A stretch of 64,000 nucleotides of DNA from Thalassobellus sp050294475 (GTDB lineage Bacteria > Bacteroidota > Bacteroidia > Flavobacteriales > Flavobacteriaceae), in assembly GCA_050294475.1 (NCBI GenBank), contig JBNKOE010000001.1:216413-280412 (forward strand), in the 5' to 3' direction. The notes below the pieces were generated by a model, which was not told where the DNA came from, searched no databases, and was given only the letters and a program-made list of their open reading frames with translations. Positions 17,358 through 25,739 of this stretch are shown here, piece after piece. Numbering within the stretch: position 1 is the stretch's first letter; every line of letters begins with the position of its first letter. A program made the position numbers and the translations under genes.

Positions 17358-17516
17358 AGGAACTTTTTTTAGGCGTTACCTTTTAGCTCTCGCTTTTCGT
17401 TCATAGTTTTAGCTCGATGCATATACTCACTAAAAGTTAACCTCCTTAACATGATTTCATTAATTTTAAATATTAAACTATGAATAATCGCTAACGAAAA
17501 TAGAAACCTTATAAAA

Positions 17517-17550
17517 ACAAAAACGACCACTTTAAAAGTGATCGTTTTAA
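17517..17550 (-). terminator. Intrinsic terminator of the 119-residue hypothetical gene
   Basis: AAACGACCACTTT / AAAGTGATCGTTT stem with a T-run on the minus strand, 21 bp beyond the stop of the leftward gene at 17571. Confidence 0.85.
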
Positions 17551-17570
17551 CAAACTTAGTATTATATAAA

Positions 17571-17930
17571 TTAATAGTTATTTAAAAGATCTCTGTATTC
17601 TTTTAAATCGGCTATATTCATTTTATTATCAAGATTCTTAATAAGAGAAATTAAATATTTAAGACTCTCTATTGGATCTGAATCTGCTTCCGTAACAACA
17701 TTTTCATCATCAATAGGCTCATCATCAAGTATAGGAATTAAAAATGTTTCATTAGCTTCAATATGCTCATAAGTAAGTCTTAATACTTTTACTACTAGAG
17801 GTATTTGCTCTTCTAGGGCATATTCTCTTAATGCCTTAATATCTTCAATTAATGTATCTGTATTTATACCTGTCTTATCAAGGTTATTCAGAATTTTGTC
17901 GATTAATTTAATTGCTTTTTTATTTTCCAA
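17571..17930 (-). CDS. Hypothetical acidic cytoplasmic protein
   Basis: I do not recognise a family for this 119-residue protein. It is helical in pattern (KLIDKILNNLDKTG, LKYLISLIKNLD) and has an acidic centre (ILDDEPIDDENV, about 67-78). It has no signal peptide or membrane segment. The start is TTG at 17930; no ATG lies in frame just upstream. It is flanked by its own terminator and is separated from rpsT by about 200 bp of AT-rich DNA. Confidence 0.6.
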   Translation of the reverse strand: MENKKAIKLIDKILNNLDKTGINTDTLIEDIKALREYALEEQIPLVVKVLRLTYEHIEANETFLIPILDDEPIDDENVVTEADSDPIESLKYLISLIKNLDNKMNIADLKEYRDLLNNY

Positions 17931-18082
17931 AAGGGTAAGTTTATATAATTAATGAACTCTTTAATAATTGCAAATTTAAATTTTTAGAAATCAAAAACAG
18001 TTATTTTTCTATGATTTTGTTTGTTAATATTTAATCATTTCAATAATTCTTTTAAATATTATTCTAAAAAATCAAAGTGTAC

Positions 18083-18112
18083 AAAAAAAGCCTCTCATTT
18101 CTGAGAAGCTTT
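18083..18112 (-). terminator. Intrinsic terminator of rpsT
   Basis: Minus-strand stem AAAGCTTCTCA / TGAGAGGCTTT with a T-run, 25 bp after the rpsT stop. Confidence 0.9.
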
Positions 18113-18136
18113 AAATATTTTAAACTTTAAAGTATC

Positions 18137-18388
18137 TTATAAAGCAGCTACATGCTTAGCTAAACCAGACTTTAAATTTGCTGCTTTGTTAGCATGAATA
18201 ATGTTTTTCTTAGCTAATCTATCTAACATAGAAACAACAGAAGGAAATAAAGCTTCAGCTTCTTTCTTATCAGTTAACTCACGTAATTTCTTAATAGCAT
18301 TACGAGTTGTTTTATGTTGATATTTATTAACTAAACGTTTCGCTTCGTTACTTCTAATTCTTTTTAATGCTGACTTATGATTTGCCAT
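18137..18388 (-). CDS. rpsT: 30S ribosomal protein S20
   Basis: This 83-residue basic helical protein of the small subunit binds 16S rRNA. The N-terminal MANHKSALKRIRSNEAKR motif is the S20 hallmark, and the C-terminal IIHANKAANLKSGLAKHV helix completes the family pattern. It lies 31 bp downstream of tRNA-Glu on the same strand, so they are probably co-transcribed. An intrinsic terminator follows. Confidence 0.97.
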   Translation of the reverse strand: MANHKSALKRIRSNEAKRLVNKYQHKTTRNAIKKLRELTDKKEAEALFPSVVSMLDRLAKKNIIHANKAANLKSGLAKHVAAL

Positions 18389-18419
18389 TTTATTTTGTTC
18401 TTTCTTTATTAAAAAATTG

Positions 18420-18491
18420 TAGCCCGTAGGGGAATCGAACCCCTCTTACCAGGATGAAAACCTGGCGTCCTAGCCGATAGACGAACGGGCC
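18420..18491 (-). tRNA. tRNA-Glu (UUC)
   Basis: The minus strand folds into a complete cloverleaf. The acceptor GGCCCGT pairs with ACGGGCT (G1-U72 wobble). The anticodon arm is CCAGG-TTTTCAT-CCTGG, which gives anticodon TTC. The T-arm is GAGGG-GTTCGAT-TCCCC-like. CCA is not encoded. A promoter lies just upstream at 18509-18538. Confidence 0.96.
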
Positions 18492-18508
18492 ATTTGCTTA
18501 AGAGTGCG

Positions 18509-18538
18509 CAAAGATAAATTTAATTTACAAAACTGCAA
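18509..18538 (-). promoter_or_regulatory. Promoter of tRNA-Glu/rpsT
   Basis: On the minus strand, TTG (18536-18538), a 19-bp spacer and TATCTTTG (18509-18516) match the Bacteroidota -33/-7 promoter. The predicted transcription start is a few bases before the tRNA 5' end. Confidence 0.75.
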
Positions 18539-18663
18539 CTTAAATTTAATTTTTTACAACACATTCTTTCAAATAACTTACAATGTCTCCATTGCGGATG
18601 CAAAAATACAACTATTTTTAAATGTTGCAACACTAATATAATTTTTTTTGAAAAAAATTTAAA

Positions 18664-20142
18664 TTAGTATGCCTTTGCAAACAATACTCTGCCTTTAGAA
18701 GGGTTTCCTGAGTACACACAAATGCCTTCTTCTGCCTTCATTTCTAAAGGAATACATCTTATTGTGGCTTTAGTAAGTTCTTTTATTTTTTCTTCTGTCT
18801 CATTTGTACCATCCCAATGTGCCGAAATAAATCCTGTTTTAGTTTCTAAAACAGTTTTAAATTCTTCAAAAGTATCTACTTCTGTTATATGAGTATCTCT
18901 AAAATCTAAAGCCTTTTTAAATAATGAGTCTTGTATTTCAGTCATTAAACCTTCAACTTTATCTGTTAAAGAATCTAAAGCAACAACCTCTTTTGTTAAA
19001 GTATCTCGTCTTGCTAACTCAACCGTACCGTTTTCTAAGTCTCTTGCTCCTATAGCTATTCTTAAAGGCACACCTTGTAACTCATGCTGTGCAAATTTAG
19101 CACCAGGTCTAAACGTATCTCTATTATCAAATTTAACAGATATGTTTTTTGCTCTTAAATCTTTCATAATACCATTTACAACTTCTGTAATGGCATTAAG
19201 TTGTTCTTCATTTTTATATATAGGAATAATCACCACTTGATTTGGTGCTAAATTAGGAGGTAATACTAAACCTTGATCATCACTATGTGTCATAATTAAA
19301 GCTCCCATTAACCTTGTAGAAACACCCCAAGAAGTTGCCCAAACATAATCTTGCTTGCCTTCTTTATTGGCAAACTTAACATCAAAGGCTTTTGCAAAAT
19401 TCTGTCCTAAAAAGTGTGAAGTCCCTGCTTGTAATGCTTTTCCATCTTGCATTAATGCTTCTATACAAAATGTTTCATCGGCACCTGCGAAACGCTCACT
19501 TTCAGTTTTAACACCCTGAACTACAGGAATAGCCATGAAATTTTCAACAAAAGTAGCATACACATTATTCATTAGTTTAGCCTCAGTAAGTGCTTCTGCT
19601 TTGGTTTCGTGTGCCGTATGCCCTTCTTGCCATAAAAACTCTGCTGTACGCAAAAACAAACGTGTTCGCATTTCCCAACGTACTACATTTGCCCATTGAT
19701 TAATTAATAATGGTAAATCTCTATAAGACTGAACCCAACCCCTAAAAGTATTCCATATAATAGCTTCACTGGTAGGACGAACAATTAGCTCCTCCTCTAG
19801 TTTGGCTTCTGGATCGACTCTTAATTTTCCAGGTTTATCAGGATCGTTTTGCAATCTATAGTGAGTTACTATAGCACATTCTTTAGCAAAACCTTCTGCG
19901 TTTTTCTCTTCGGCTTCAAATAAACTTTTAGGTACAAATAATGGAAAATAAGCATTTTGATGTCCTGTTTCTTTAAACATTCTATCTAATTCTGCTTGCA
20001 TTTTTTCCCAAATTGCATAGCCATATGGCTTAATTACCATACATCCTCTAACGGCCGAATTCTCTGCTAGGTCTGCCTTTACAACCAATTCGTTATACCA
20101 TTTTGAATAATCTTCTGCTCTACTGGTAAGTTTTTTGCTCAT
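18664..20142 (-). CDS. proS: Prolyl-tRNA synthetase
   Basis: This 492-residue class II synthetase charges tRNA-Pro. Motif 2 (ANVVRWEMRTRLFLRTAEFLW) and motif 3 near GVSTRLMGALIMTHSDDQGL are present, followed by the anticodon-binding domain and a C-terminal zinc-type domain ending VLFAKAY. It is the shorter archaeal/eukaryote-like type, without the editing insertion. I chose MSKKLTSRAEDYSKW (20142) as the start over the in-frame ATG six codons upstream, because family N-termini begin there. Confidence 0.95.
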   Translation of the reverse strand: MSKKLTSRAEDYSKWYNELVVKADLAENSAVRGCMVIKPYGYAIWEKMQAELDRMFKETGHQNAYFPLFVPKSLFEAEEKNAEGFAKECAIVTHYRLQNDPDKPGKLRVDPEAKLEEELIVRPTSEAIIWNTFRGWVQSYRDLPLLINQWANVVRWEMRTRLFLRTAEFLWQEGHTAHETKAEALTEAKLMNNVYATFVENFMAIPVVQGVKTESERFAGADETFCIEALMQDGKALQAGTSHFLGQNFAKAFDVKFANKEGKQDYVWATSWGVSTRLMGALIMTHSDDQGLVLPPNLAPNQVVIIPIYKNEEQLNAITEVVNGIMKDLRAKNISVKFDNRDTFRPGAKFAQHELQGVPLRIAIGARDLENGTVELARRDTLTKEVVALDSLTDKVEGLMTEIQDSLFKKALDFRDTHITEVDTFEEFKTVLETKTGFISAHWDGTNETEEKIKELTKATIRCIPLEMKAEEGICVYSGNPSKGRVLFAKAY

Positions 20143-20205
20143 ATAAATGTTTTGGCACAAATATTGTGACTATGTTAAATATAAAAATAGTTCAGCAAAA
20201 CTAAC

Positions 20206-20213
20206 TATTTTTG
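20206..20213 (+). promoter_or_regulatory. -7 promoter box of the W/N-rich lipoprotein gene
   Basis: TATTTTTG (TAnnTTTG), 29 bp before the ATG at 20242, in the divergent spacer with proS. Confidence 0.5.
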
Positions 20214-20241
20214 TTATGTCCAACAATTAAATTCTATAGAT

Positions 20242-21426
20242 ATGCAACTTAATAACTACATAAAACGAAAAATGCCAATCCTAGCAGCAATTACTTTGCT
20301 ACTTGGATTATCATCATGTGGATCATACCAATACGTTGGTGTAGATAATGATGGCATTTATGGCGATAATACTGTTAGAGTTATTCAACAAGAAACTACT
20401 GTTGCAGAAACACCTAACGAAAATAACTATTACAAAGACTATTTTAGAAATAAATCGATGGAAGCCGATTATATGATTTCTAATAGTGAAATATTTACAG
20501 ATATAGATAGTTATGAAGGCAATAATTATATAGAAAATGATTCTATAGTTACTACTAATGATTACCAAGGTTATGCTGGCTGGGGACAAAACAGCAATAA
20601 CGTTACAATAAACTATATAGACAACGGTTGGAATAATTGGGGATGGAATGCTGGTTATGGTATAGGTTGGAACTACTGGGGTTATAACGGATGGAATAAT
20701 TGGAATTGGAACCGGTGGAACAGATGGAATAGCTGGGGATGGAATGATCCTTTTTGGTGTACTCCGTATTATGGTAGTTATTACGGTGGTTATTATGGTG
20801 GTGCCTGGATATATAATAGTTGGGGCTATAGAAACAGAGGTTACTATAGTTTAAATAATAGATATTATGCAAGAAATAATACGTCTTATAGTGCTAGCAG
20901 AAGAGGTAGTTATGCTTCTATAAATAACAGAAATTTAGTTAGCAGATCTAGTAATATTAATAGACGTAACAGCATTGCTAACACTCAAAATAGAACTGCG
21001 GTTTCAAAATATAACACATCTAGAAGAAATAGTTCGTCTACCATTGCTAGTAGAAATGCAACACGATATTCAACAAACGGTAATACTGTTAGACGAAGTA
21101 CTAGTAGTGCTACAAGAAATTACAGTCCAAGAACGCAATCTAGCAGTACAACAATAAGAAGAAGTACTTCGGTAAGAACACCATCTTCAAATTCTACTTC
21201 AAGAGGAACATCGTCTACAGTTAGAAGAAGTTCAAATTCAAGATACACACCATCTAGAAATAATTCTAATTACAGTAGATCGTCATCATCTTCAAGAAAT
21301 TCTAGCTATACACCTAGTAGAAGTAGTTCTTCTAGCTCGAGTTCAGCCTCAAGATCTTCAAGCAGTAGAAGTTCTAGTGGAAGCTCAAGAAGTTCTGGTT
21401 CTTCAGGTGGAGGAAGACGTCGCTAA
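20242..21426 (+). CDS. Low-complexity lipoprotein (W/N/G-rich centre, S/R-rich tail)
   Basis: This 394-residue protein has a lipoprotein signal ending LSSCG (cysteine at about 26). The centre (about 125-205) is dominated by Trp, Asn, Gly and Tyr in a WNNWGWN-like pattern. The C-terminal ~190 residues are almost entirely Ser, Arg, Thr and Asn, ending SSGGGRRR. No domain is recognisable. Similar proteins occur next to proS in flavobacteria. The next gene starts 32 bp later, so it is probably in one operon with the FadL-type protein. A surface-exposed, aggregation- or RNA-prone role is only speculation. Confidence 0.75.
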   Translation: MQLNNYIKRKMPILAAITLLLGLSSCGSYQYVGVDNDGIYGDNTVRVIQQETTVAETPNENNYYKDYFRNKSMEADYMISNSEIFTDIDSYEGNNYIENDSIVTTNDYQGYAGWGQNSNNVTINYIDNGWNNWGWNAGYGIGWNYWGYNGWNNWNWNRWNRWNSWGWNDPFWCTPYYGSYYGGYYGGAWIYNSWGYRNRGYYSLNNRYYARNNTSYSASRRGSYASINNRNLVSRSSNINRRNSIANTQNRTAVSKYNTSRRNSSSTIASRNATRYSTNGNTVRRSTSSATRNYSPRTQSSSTTIRRSTSVRTPSSNSTSRGTSSTVRRSSNSRYTPSRNNSNYSRSSSSSRNSSYTPSRSSSSSSSSASRSSSSRSSSGSSRSSGSSGGGRRR

Positions 21427-21457
21427 ATCTTATTTAAAAAAATTAAAAAACACACAC

Positions 21458-22960
21458 ATGAAAAAGTTAAATCTACTATTCATAGGCTTGCTATCTATGT
21501 CTACTTTATACGCACAAGACATTACTGATGCGGTTAGATATTCTCAAGACGAAATTCAAGGATCTGCTCGTTTTAGAGCCTTAAGTGGTGCTTTTGGCGC
21601 TTTAGGTGGCGATATGAGTGCCGTTAGCTTAAACCCTGCTGGATCTGCCGTGTTTAGTCAAAGCCATGCTTCTTTTTCGATTGATATAACAGATTCAAAT
21701 AACGACACCAATTATTTTGGCAATTTAGAAACGACAAACGATTCTAATTTTAATTTAAATCAAGGAGGTGCTGCTTTTGTATTTAAAAGTAATAATAATT
21801 CACCTTGGAAAAAATTTACTTTAGCGATTGCTTATGATAGAACTAATAATCATGATGATAATTGGAATGCTGTTGGAACAAATACAAATAATCAATCTAT
21901 TGATTTATATTTTTCTAATTATGCTAATGGCGTTAGACTAGGAGACATTTCTTTAATTGGTGATGAATTTATAGAAGATGCCTATCAAGATATAGGAAAT
22001 GTTTTTGGTTTTCAGCATCAACAAGCATTTTTAGGCTATCAATCTTTTATACTTGAACCTGATTTAGACGATGATGATAATACAACGTATTCTTCAAATT
22101 TAGGTAATGGCACTTTTCAGCATAATTACTCATACTTAGCTACGGGTTATAATGGTAAAGTTTCATTTAACATGGCAACTCAATATGAGGACAATTTATA
22201 TTTAGGGCTAAATTTAAATTCTCATTTTATAGATTACCAACGTTCAACATTTCTTGCTGAAGACAACAATAATTCTAGCTCATTAATTAATTTCATTGAC
22301 TTTGGTAATACATTATCTACTACAGGAAATGGGTTTTCGTTCCAACTAGGTGGTATCATAAAATTAAGTTCAGAATTTAGAGTAGGTTTAACCTATGATT
22401 CACCAACATGGTACACTATTGAGGAAGAAACCACACAATCGATAGACACTAATTTAGCAGATTCTGATATTAATTTTATTAGTGATATTGTAAACGTTTA
22501 CCCTCAATACAAACTACAAACACCTGGTAAAATAACAGGAAGCTTAGCCTATGTTTTCGCTAAACAAGGTTTAATTAGTTTCGATTACTCTAAGAAAGAT
22601 TACGGTGCTACAAAATTTAAACCAGAAAACGATTATATAGATTTAAATAGAGACATTGCAAATGTATTAACTACAGCATCAACCTATAGATTAGGTGGCG
22701 AATATAAAGTAAAACAATTTAGTTTTAGAGGTGGTTATCGCTTTGAGGAAAGTCCGTACAAAGATGGCGTTACAGTGGGTGATTTAACAGGCTACTCTTT
22801 GGGAGTTGGTTTTAATTTTGGTAATACAAAACTAGACTTAACTTATGACCAATCTGAACGCTCTTTCGAAACACCTCTTTATAATGTTGGCTTAACAGAC
22901 ACTGCAAATATCAATAAAGTAAACTCAAATATAACACTATCACTTAGCTTCAATATTTAA
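21458..22960 (+). CDS. FadL/OmpP1-type outer-membrane transport protein
   Basis: This 500-residue outer-membrane beta-barrel begins at the ATG at 21458, which gives a clean signal peptide ending at LYAQ. Starting in frame at 21377 would bury that signal. The region DAVRYSQDEIQGSARFRALSGAFGALGGD followed by LNPAGSAVF is the OmpP1/FadL opening, and alternating strands continue to the C-terminal LSLSFNI, ending in an aromatic-hydrophobic pattern. FadL proteins pass hydrophobic compounds across the outer membrane. The ligand is unknown. A terminator follows. Confidence 0.85.
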   Translation: MKKLNLLFIGLLSMSTLYAQDITDAVRYSQDEIQGSARFRALSGAFGALGGDMSAVSLNPAGSAVFSQSHASFSIDITDSNNDTNYFGNLETTNDSNFNLNQGGAAFVFKSNNNSPWKKFTLAIAYDRTNNHDDNWNAVGTNTNNQSIDLYFSNYANGVRLGDISLIGDEFIEDAYQDIGNVFGFQHQQAFLGYQSFILEPDLDDDDNTTYSSNLGNGTFQHNYSYLATGYNGKVSFNMATQYEDNLYLGLNLNSHFIDYQRSTFLAEDNNNSSSLINFIDFGNTLSTTGNGFSFQLGGIIKLSSEFRVGLTYDSPTWYTIEEETTQSIDTNLADSDINFISDIVNVYPQYKLQTPGKITGSLAYVFAKQGLISFDYSKKDYGATKFKPENDYIDLNRDIANVLTTASTYRLGGEYKVKQFSFRGGYRFEESPYKDGVTVGDLTGYSLGVGFNFGNTKLDLTYDQSERSFETPLYNVGLTDTANINKVNSNITLSLSFNI

Positions 22961-22982
22961 TAGTTCAATAAAATATTTTAAA

Positions 22983-23013
22983 AAGCTTGAACTTAAACAG
23001 TTCAGGCTTTTTT
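22983..23013 (+). terminator. Intrinsic terminator of the FadL-type gene
   Basis: AAGCTTGAAC / GTTCAGGCTT stem, 7-base loop and T-run, 23 bp after the stop. Confidence 0.9.
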
Positions 23014-23101
23014 ATTTAAATGTAATTTATTTGGTTTACACCAGACAAACACATTACAATTAATTGTTTGTTAAGATAAAACATAAGAAAACGGAATTAC
23101 T

Positions 23102-23109
23102 TATCTTTG
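23102..23109 (+). promoter_or_regulatory. -7 promoter box of folE
   Basis: TATCTTTG is a strong -7 match, 117 bp before the folE ATG. The predicted leader is about 110 nt. I see no riboswitch fold in it. Confidence 0.6.
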
Positions 23110-23226
23110 CAGACTTAAAACGTGATTTTTTTATAGATGAAATAAGCCTAAACTATAATTTTATCGAATTTCAATATTCATAACAGGCGAATTACATCTA
23201 ACATCTAAAGCAATTAATAATTACTG

Positions 23227-23904
23227 ATGAAAATTGACAATAACATAGAAGAATATGACTCTTTAGGAGAAGACCATATTGGAACTTCATCAAACACACC
23301 ACTTCGCATGGATGCTTTTGAGCTTTCAAACGAAGAAAAAATAGACATCATCAAAGATGATGTTCGCCACATCATGGAAACATTAGGGCTTGATTTAACT
23401 GACGATAGTTTAAATGGCACGCCCAATCGTGTAGCAAAAATGTTTGTTAACGAAATTTTTAGTGGCTTAAACCCAAAGAAAAAACCAAAGGCTTCCACGT
23501 TTGAAAATAAATACAAATACGGAGAAATGCTTGTTGAAAAAAACATTACTGTTTACTCAACTTGCGAACATCATTTACTGCCTATTGTAGGAAGAGCACA
23601 TGTTGCCTACATTTCTAATGGTACTGTTGTTGGTTTATCTAAAATGAATCGTGTGGTTGATTATTTTGCTAAACGTCCGCAAGTTCAAGAGCGTTTAACC
23701 ATTCAAATTGTAAAAGAATTACAAAAGGTTTTAAATACACAAGATGTTGCTTGTGTTATTGATGCTAAACATTTATGCGTAAATTCTAGAGGTATTAGAG
23801 ATATTGAAAGCAGCACAGTAACTTCAGAATTTGGCGGGAAATTTAAAGAAGAAACCACGCGTAGAGAATTTTTAGACTATATCAAGTTAGATACGAAGTT
23901 TTAA
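23227..23904 (+). CDS. folE: GTP cyclohydrolase I
   Basis: This 225-residue enzyme converts GTP to dihydroneopterin triphosphate, the first folate (and pterin) step. Zinc ligands are in STCEHHLLP (Cys, His, His) and in the later DAKHLCVNSRGI cysteine. The GTP-site segment KMNRVVDYFAKRPQVQERL is intact. An N-terminal extension of ~45 acidic residues precedes the core. It works in the same pathway as folP at 7490. cysS follows 55 bp later. Confidence 0.96.
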   Translation: MKIDNNIEEYDSLGEDHIGTSSNTPLRMDAFELSNEEKIDIIKDDVRHIMETLGLDLTDDSLNGTPNRVAKMFVNEIFSGLNPKKKPKASTFENKYKYGEMLVEKNITVYSTCEHHLLPIVGRAHVAYISNGTVVGLSKMNRVVDYFAKRPQVQERLTIQIVKELQKVLNTQDVACVIDAKHLCVNSRGIRDIESSTVTSEFGGKFKEETTRREFLDYIKLDTKF

Positions 23905-23959
23905 TTCAACCCTTTCTTATTATAATAGCATATCAACAAGCAGCTTAACAAAATTACAA

Positions 23960-25441
23960 ATGCAGTTATATCAACATAATCCTATAAAAATATACAATTC
24001 ACTAACAGGAACTAAAGAAACATTCAAACCTATCACCGAAGGTTATATAGGTATGTACGTTTGTGGACCAACTGTTTATAGCAATGTACATCTAGGAAAT
24101 GTTAGAACCTTCATGTCTTTTGATATGATTTTTCGTTATTTAAAGCATTTAGGATATAAAGTTCGTTATGTTAGAAATATAACAGATGCAGGTCATTTAG
24201 AAAATGATGCTGATGCTGGTGAAGATAAAATAACTAAAAAAGCCCGTTTAGAACAAATTGAACCTATGGAAGTCGTACAACGCTACACGGTCAATTTTCA
24301 TAACATTTTAAACACGTTTAATTTTCTTCCGCCAAGTATAGAACCTACTGCAACAGGTCATATTATTGAGCAAATTGATCTTATAAAAACAATTATAGAT
24401 AATGGTTTTGCCTACGAGGTAAATGGCTCAGTTTATTTTGATGTACACGCATTTGATAAAACACACGACTACGGAAAATTAAGCAAGCGAAAACTAGAAG
24501 ATTTAATTCATAACACTCGTGAATTAGACGGACAAAGTGATAAAAAGAATCCACAAGATTTTGCTCTTTGGAAAAAAGCCGAACCACAACACATTATGCG
24601 TTGGCCATCGCCTTGGAGTGACGGATTCCCTGGCTGGCATTTAGAATGTACTGCTATGAGTACGAAATATCTGGGTGAACAGTTTGATATTCATGGTGGT
24701 GGCATGGATTTAAAATTCCCGCATCACGAATGTGAAATAGCACAAAATGAAGCTGCCAAAGGCAAAACTCCTGTAAATTACTGGATGCATGCTAACATGC
24801 TAGAGTTAAACGGACAGCGCATGTCTAAATCTACAGGAAACACAGTAAATCCTGACGAATTACTTTCTGGTAATAATAAATTTTTCAGTAAAGCTTATGC
24901 ACCAAGTGTCATTCGTTTTTTTATTGCACAATCGTCTTACAGAAGCGTATTAGATTTAACCGATGATGGTTTATTAGCAAGTGAAAAAGGCTTTTTTAGA
25001 CTTATGGACGGCATTAATTTATTAGAGAGCTTAAAAGCTTCTGAAATGTCTTCAATTAATATCAATGCATGGAAACAGAAATGTTATGATGCTATGAATG
25101 ATGATTTTAATTCGCCTATTTTAATAGCACATTTATTTGAAGCCGTTAAATATATTAATCAAATTAAAGATGGTAGTGAAACATTATCTGCCGAAGATTT
25201 AACTCTTTTAAAAGACACTCTAAACAGTTTTGTTTTTGATATTCTAGGATTAGAAAACGTTACAAAAAAAGATTCTGGTAGCGATAAACTTTCTGGTGCT
25301 GTTGATATTTTAATTAAATTACGACAAGAAGCTAGAGCCAATAAAGATTTTGCTTTGTCTGATAAAATCCGTGATGAATTAGCTAATGCTGGCATTCAGC
25401 TTAAAGACGGAAAAGAAGGCACAACATTTTCAATAAACTAA
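23960..25441 (+). CDS. cysS: Cysteinyl-tRNA synthetase
   Basis: This 493-residue class Ia synthetase charges tRNA-Cys. The HIGH signature appears as GPTVYSNVHLGNVRT, the zinc-site cysteine and histidines are in GWHLECTAM and FPHHECEIAQNEA, and the KMSKS loop is GQRMSKSTGN. The C-terminal DALR-like helix bundle is complete. It is downstream of folE on the same strand and may be co-transcribed. Confidence 0.97.
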   Translation: MQLYQHNPIKIYNSLTGTKETFKPITEGYIGMYVCGPTVYSNVHLGNVRTFMSFDMIFRYLKHLGYKVRYVRNITDAGHLENDADAGEDKITKKARLEQIEPMEVVQRYTVNFHNILNTFNFLPPSIEPTATGHIIEQIDLIKTIIDNGFAYEVNGSVYFDVHAFDKTHDYGKLSKRKLEDLIHNTRELDGQSDKKNPQDFALWKKAEPQHIMRWPSPWSDGFPGWHLECTAMSTKYLGEQFDIHGGGMDLKFPHHECEIAQNEAAKGKTPVNYWMHANMLELNGQRMSKSTGNTVNPDELLSGNNKFFSKAYAPSVIRFFIAQSSYRSVLDLTDDGLLASEKGFFRLMDGINLLESLKASEMSSININAWKQKCYDAMNDDFNSPILIAHLFEAVKYINQIKDGSETLSAEDLTLLKDTLNSFVFDILGLENVTKKDSGSDKLSGAVDILIKLRQEARANKDFALSDKIRDELANAGIQLKDGKEGTTFSIN

Positions 25442-25450
25442 TTGCTTTAT

Positions 25451-25507
25451 AATTTCTGCCAAGTCAGAAATCCAATTTTATAAAATAGATTCCCTCATTC
25501 AAGGGAG
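25451..25507. repeat. Two short hairpin elements between cysS and yidD
   Basis: ATTTCTG-CCAAGT-CAGAAAT (25452-25471) and TCCCT-CATTCA-AGGGA (25491-25506, preceded by AGAT) are two members of the short hairpin family, apparently in opposite orientation. The second ends only 8 bp before the yidD ATG. Confidence 0.6.
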
Positions 25508-25514
25508 TAAAAAA

Positions 25515-25739
25515 ATGTTAAAAAAACTACTTATAGCGCCGTTTTTGTTTTTAATTAAAGTGTATCAACTCTTTATTTCACCATTAACGCCCGCAACTTG
25601 TAGATATTCTCCAACCTGTTCTCATTACTCAAAAGAAGCATTACAAAAGCATGGCTTAATTAAAGGTGGCTGGCTGGCTATAAAACGCATTTTTAGTTGT
25701 CATCCTTGGGGTGGTTCAGGCTATGATCCTGTACCTTAA
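25515..25739 (+). CDS. yidD: Membrane protein insertion efficiency factor YidD
   Basis: This 74-residue protein is of the YidD family, a small membrane-associated factor that assists YidC-dependent insertion. The conserved cysteine-rich core is present: TPATCRYSPTCSHYSKEALQKHG and CHPWGGSGYDPVP. Its stop shares TTAA with the stop of the convergent permease gene. Confidence 0.93.
   Translation: MLKKLLIAPFLFLIKVYQLFISPLTPATCRYSPTCSHYSKEALQKHGLIKGGWLAIKRIFSCHPWGGSGYDPVP

Noticed and set aside
20143..20160. Six-codon N-terminal extension of prolyl-tRNA synthetase
   Set aside because: Family N-termini begin at MSKKLTSR; the extension has no support.
20603..20872. Antisense open frame in the W/N-rich lipoprotein gene
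   Set aside because: Arises from the repetitive codon pattern; low-complexity Tyr/Asn/His product with no start signal.
21377..21457. Upstream ATG at 21377 for the FadL-type protein
   Set aside because: It would place 27 residues before a clear signal peptide and overlaps the previous gene; ATG 21458 fits.
23110..23226. Riboswitch in the long folE leader
   Set aside because: No conserved pterin or other riboswitch core could be recognised.
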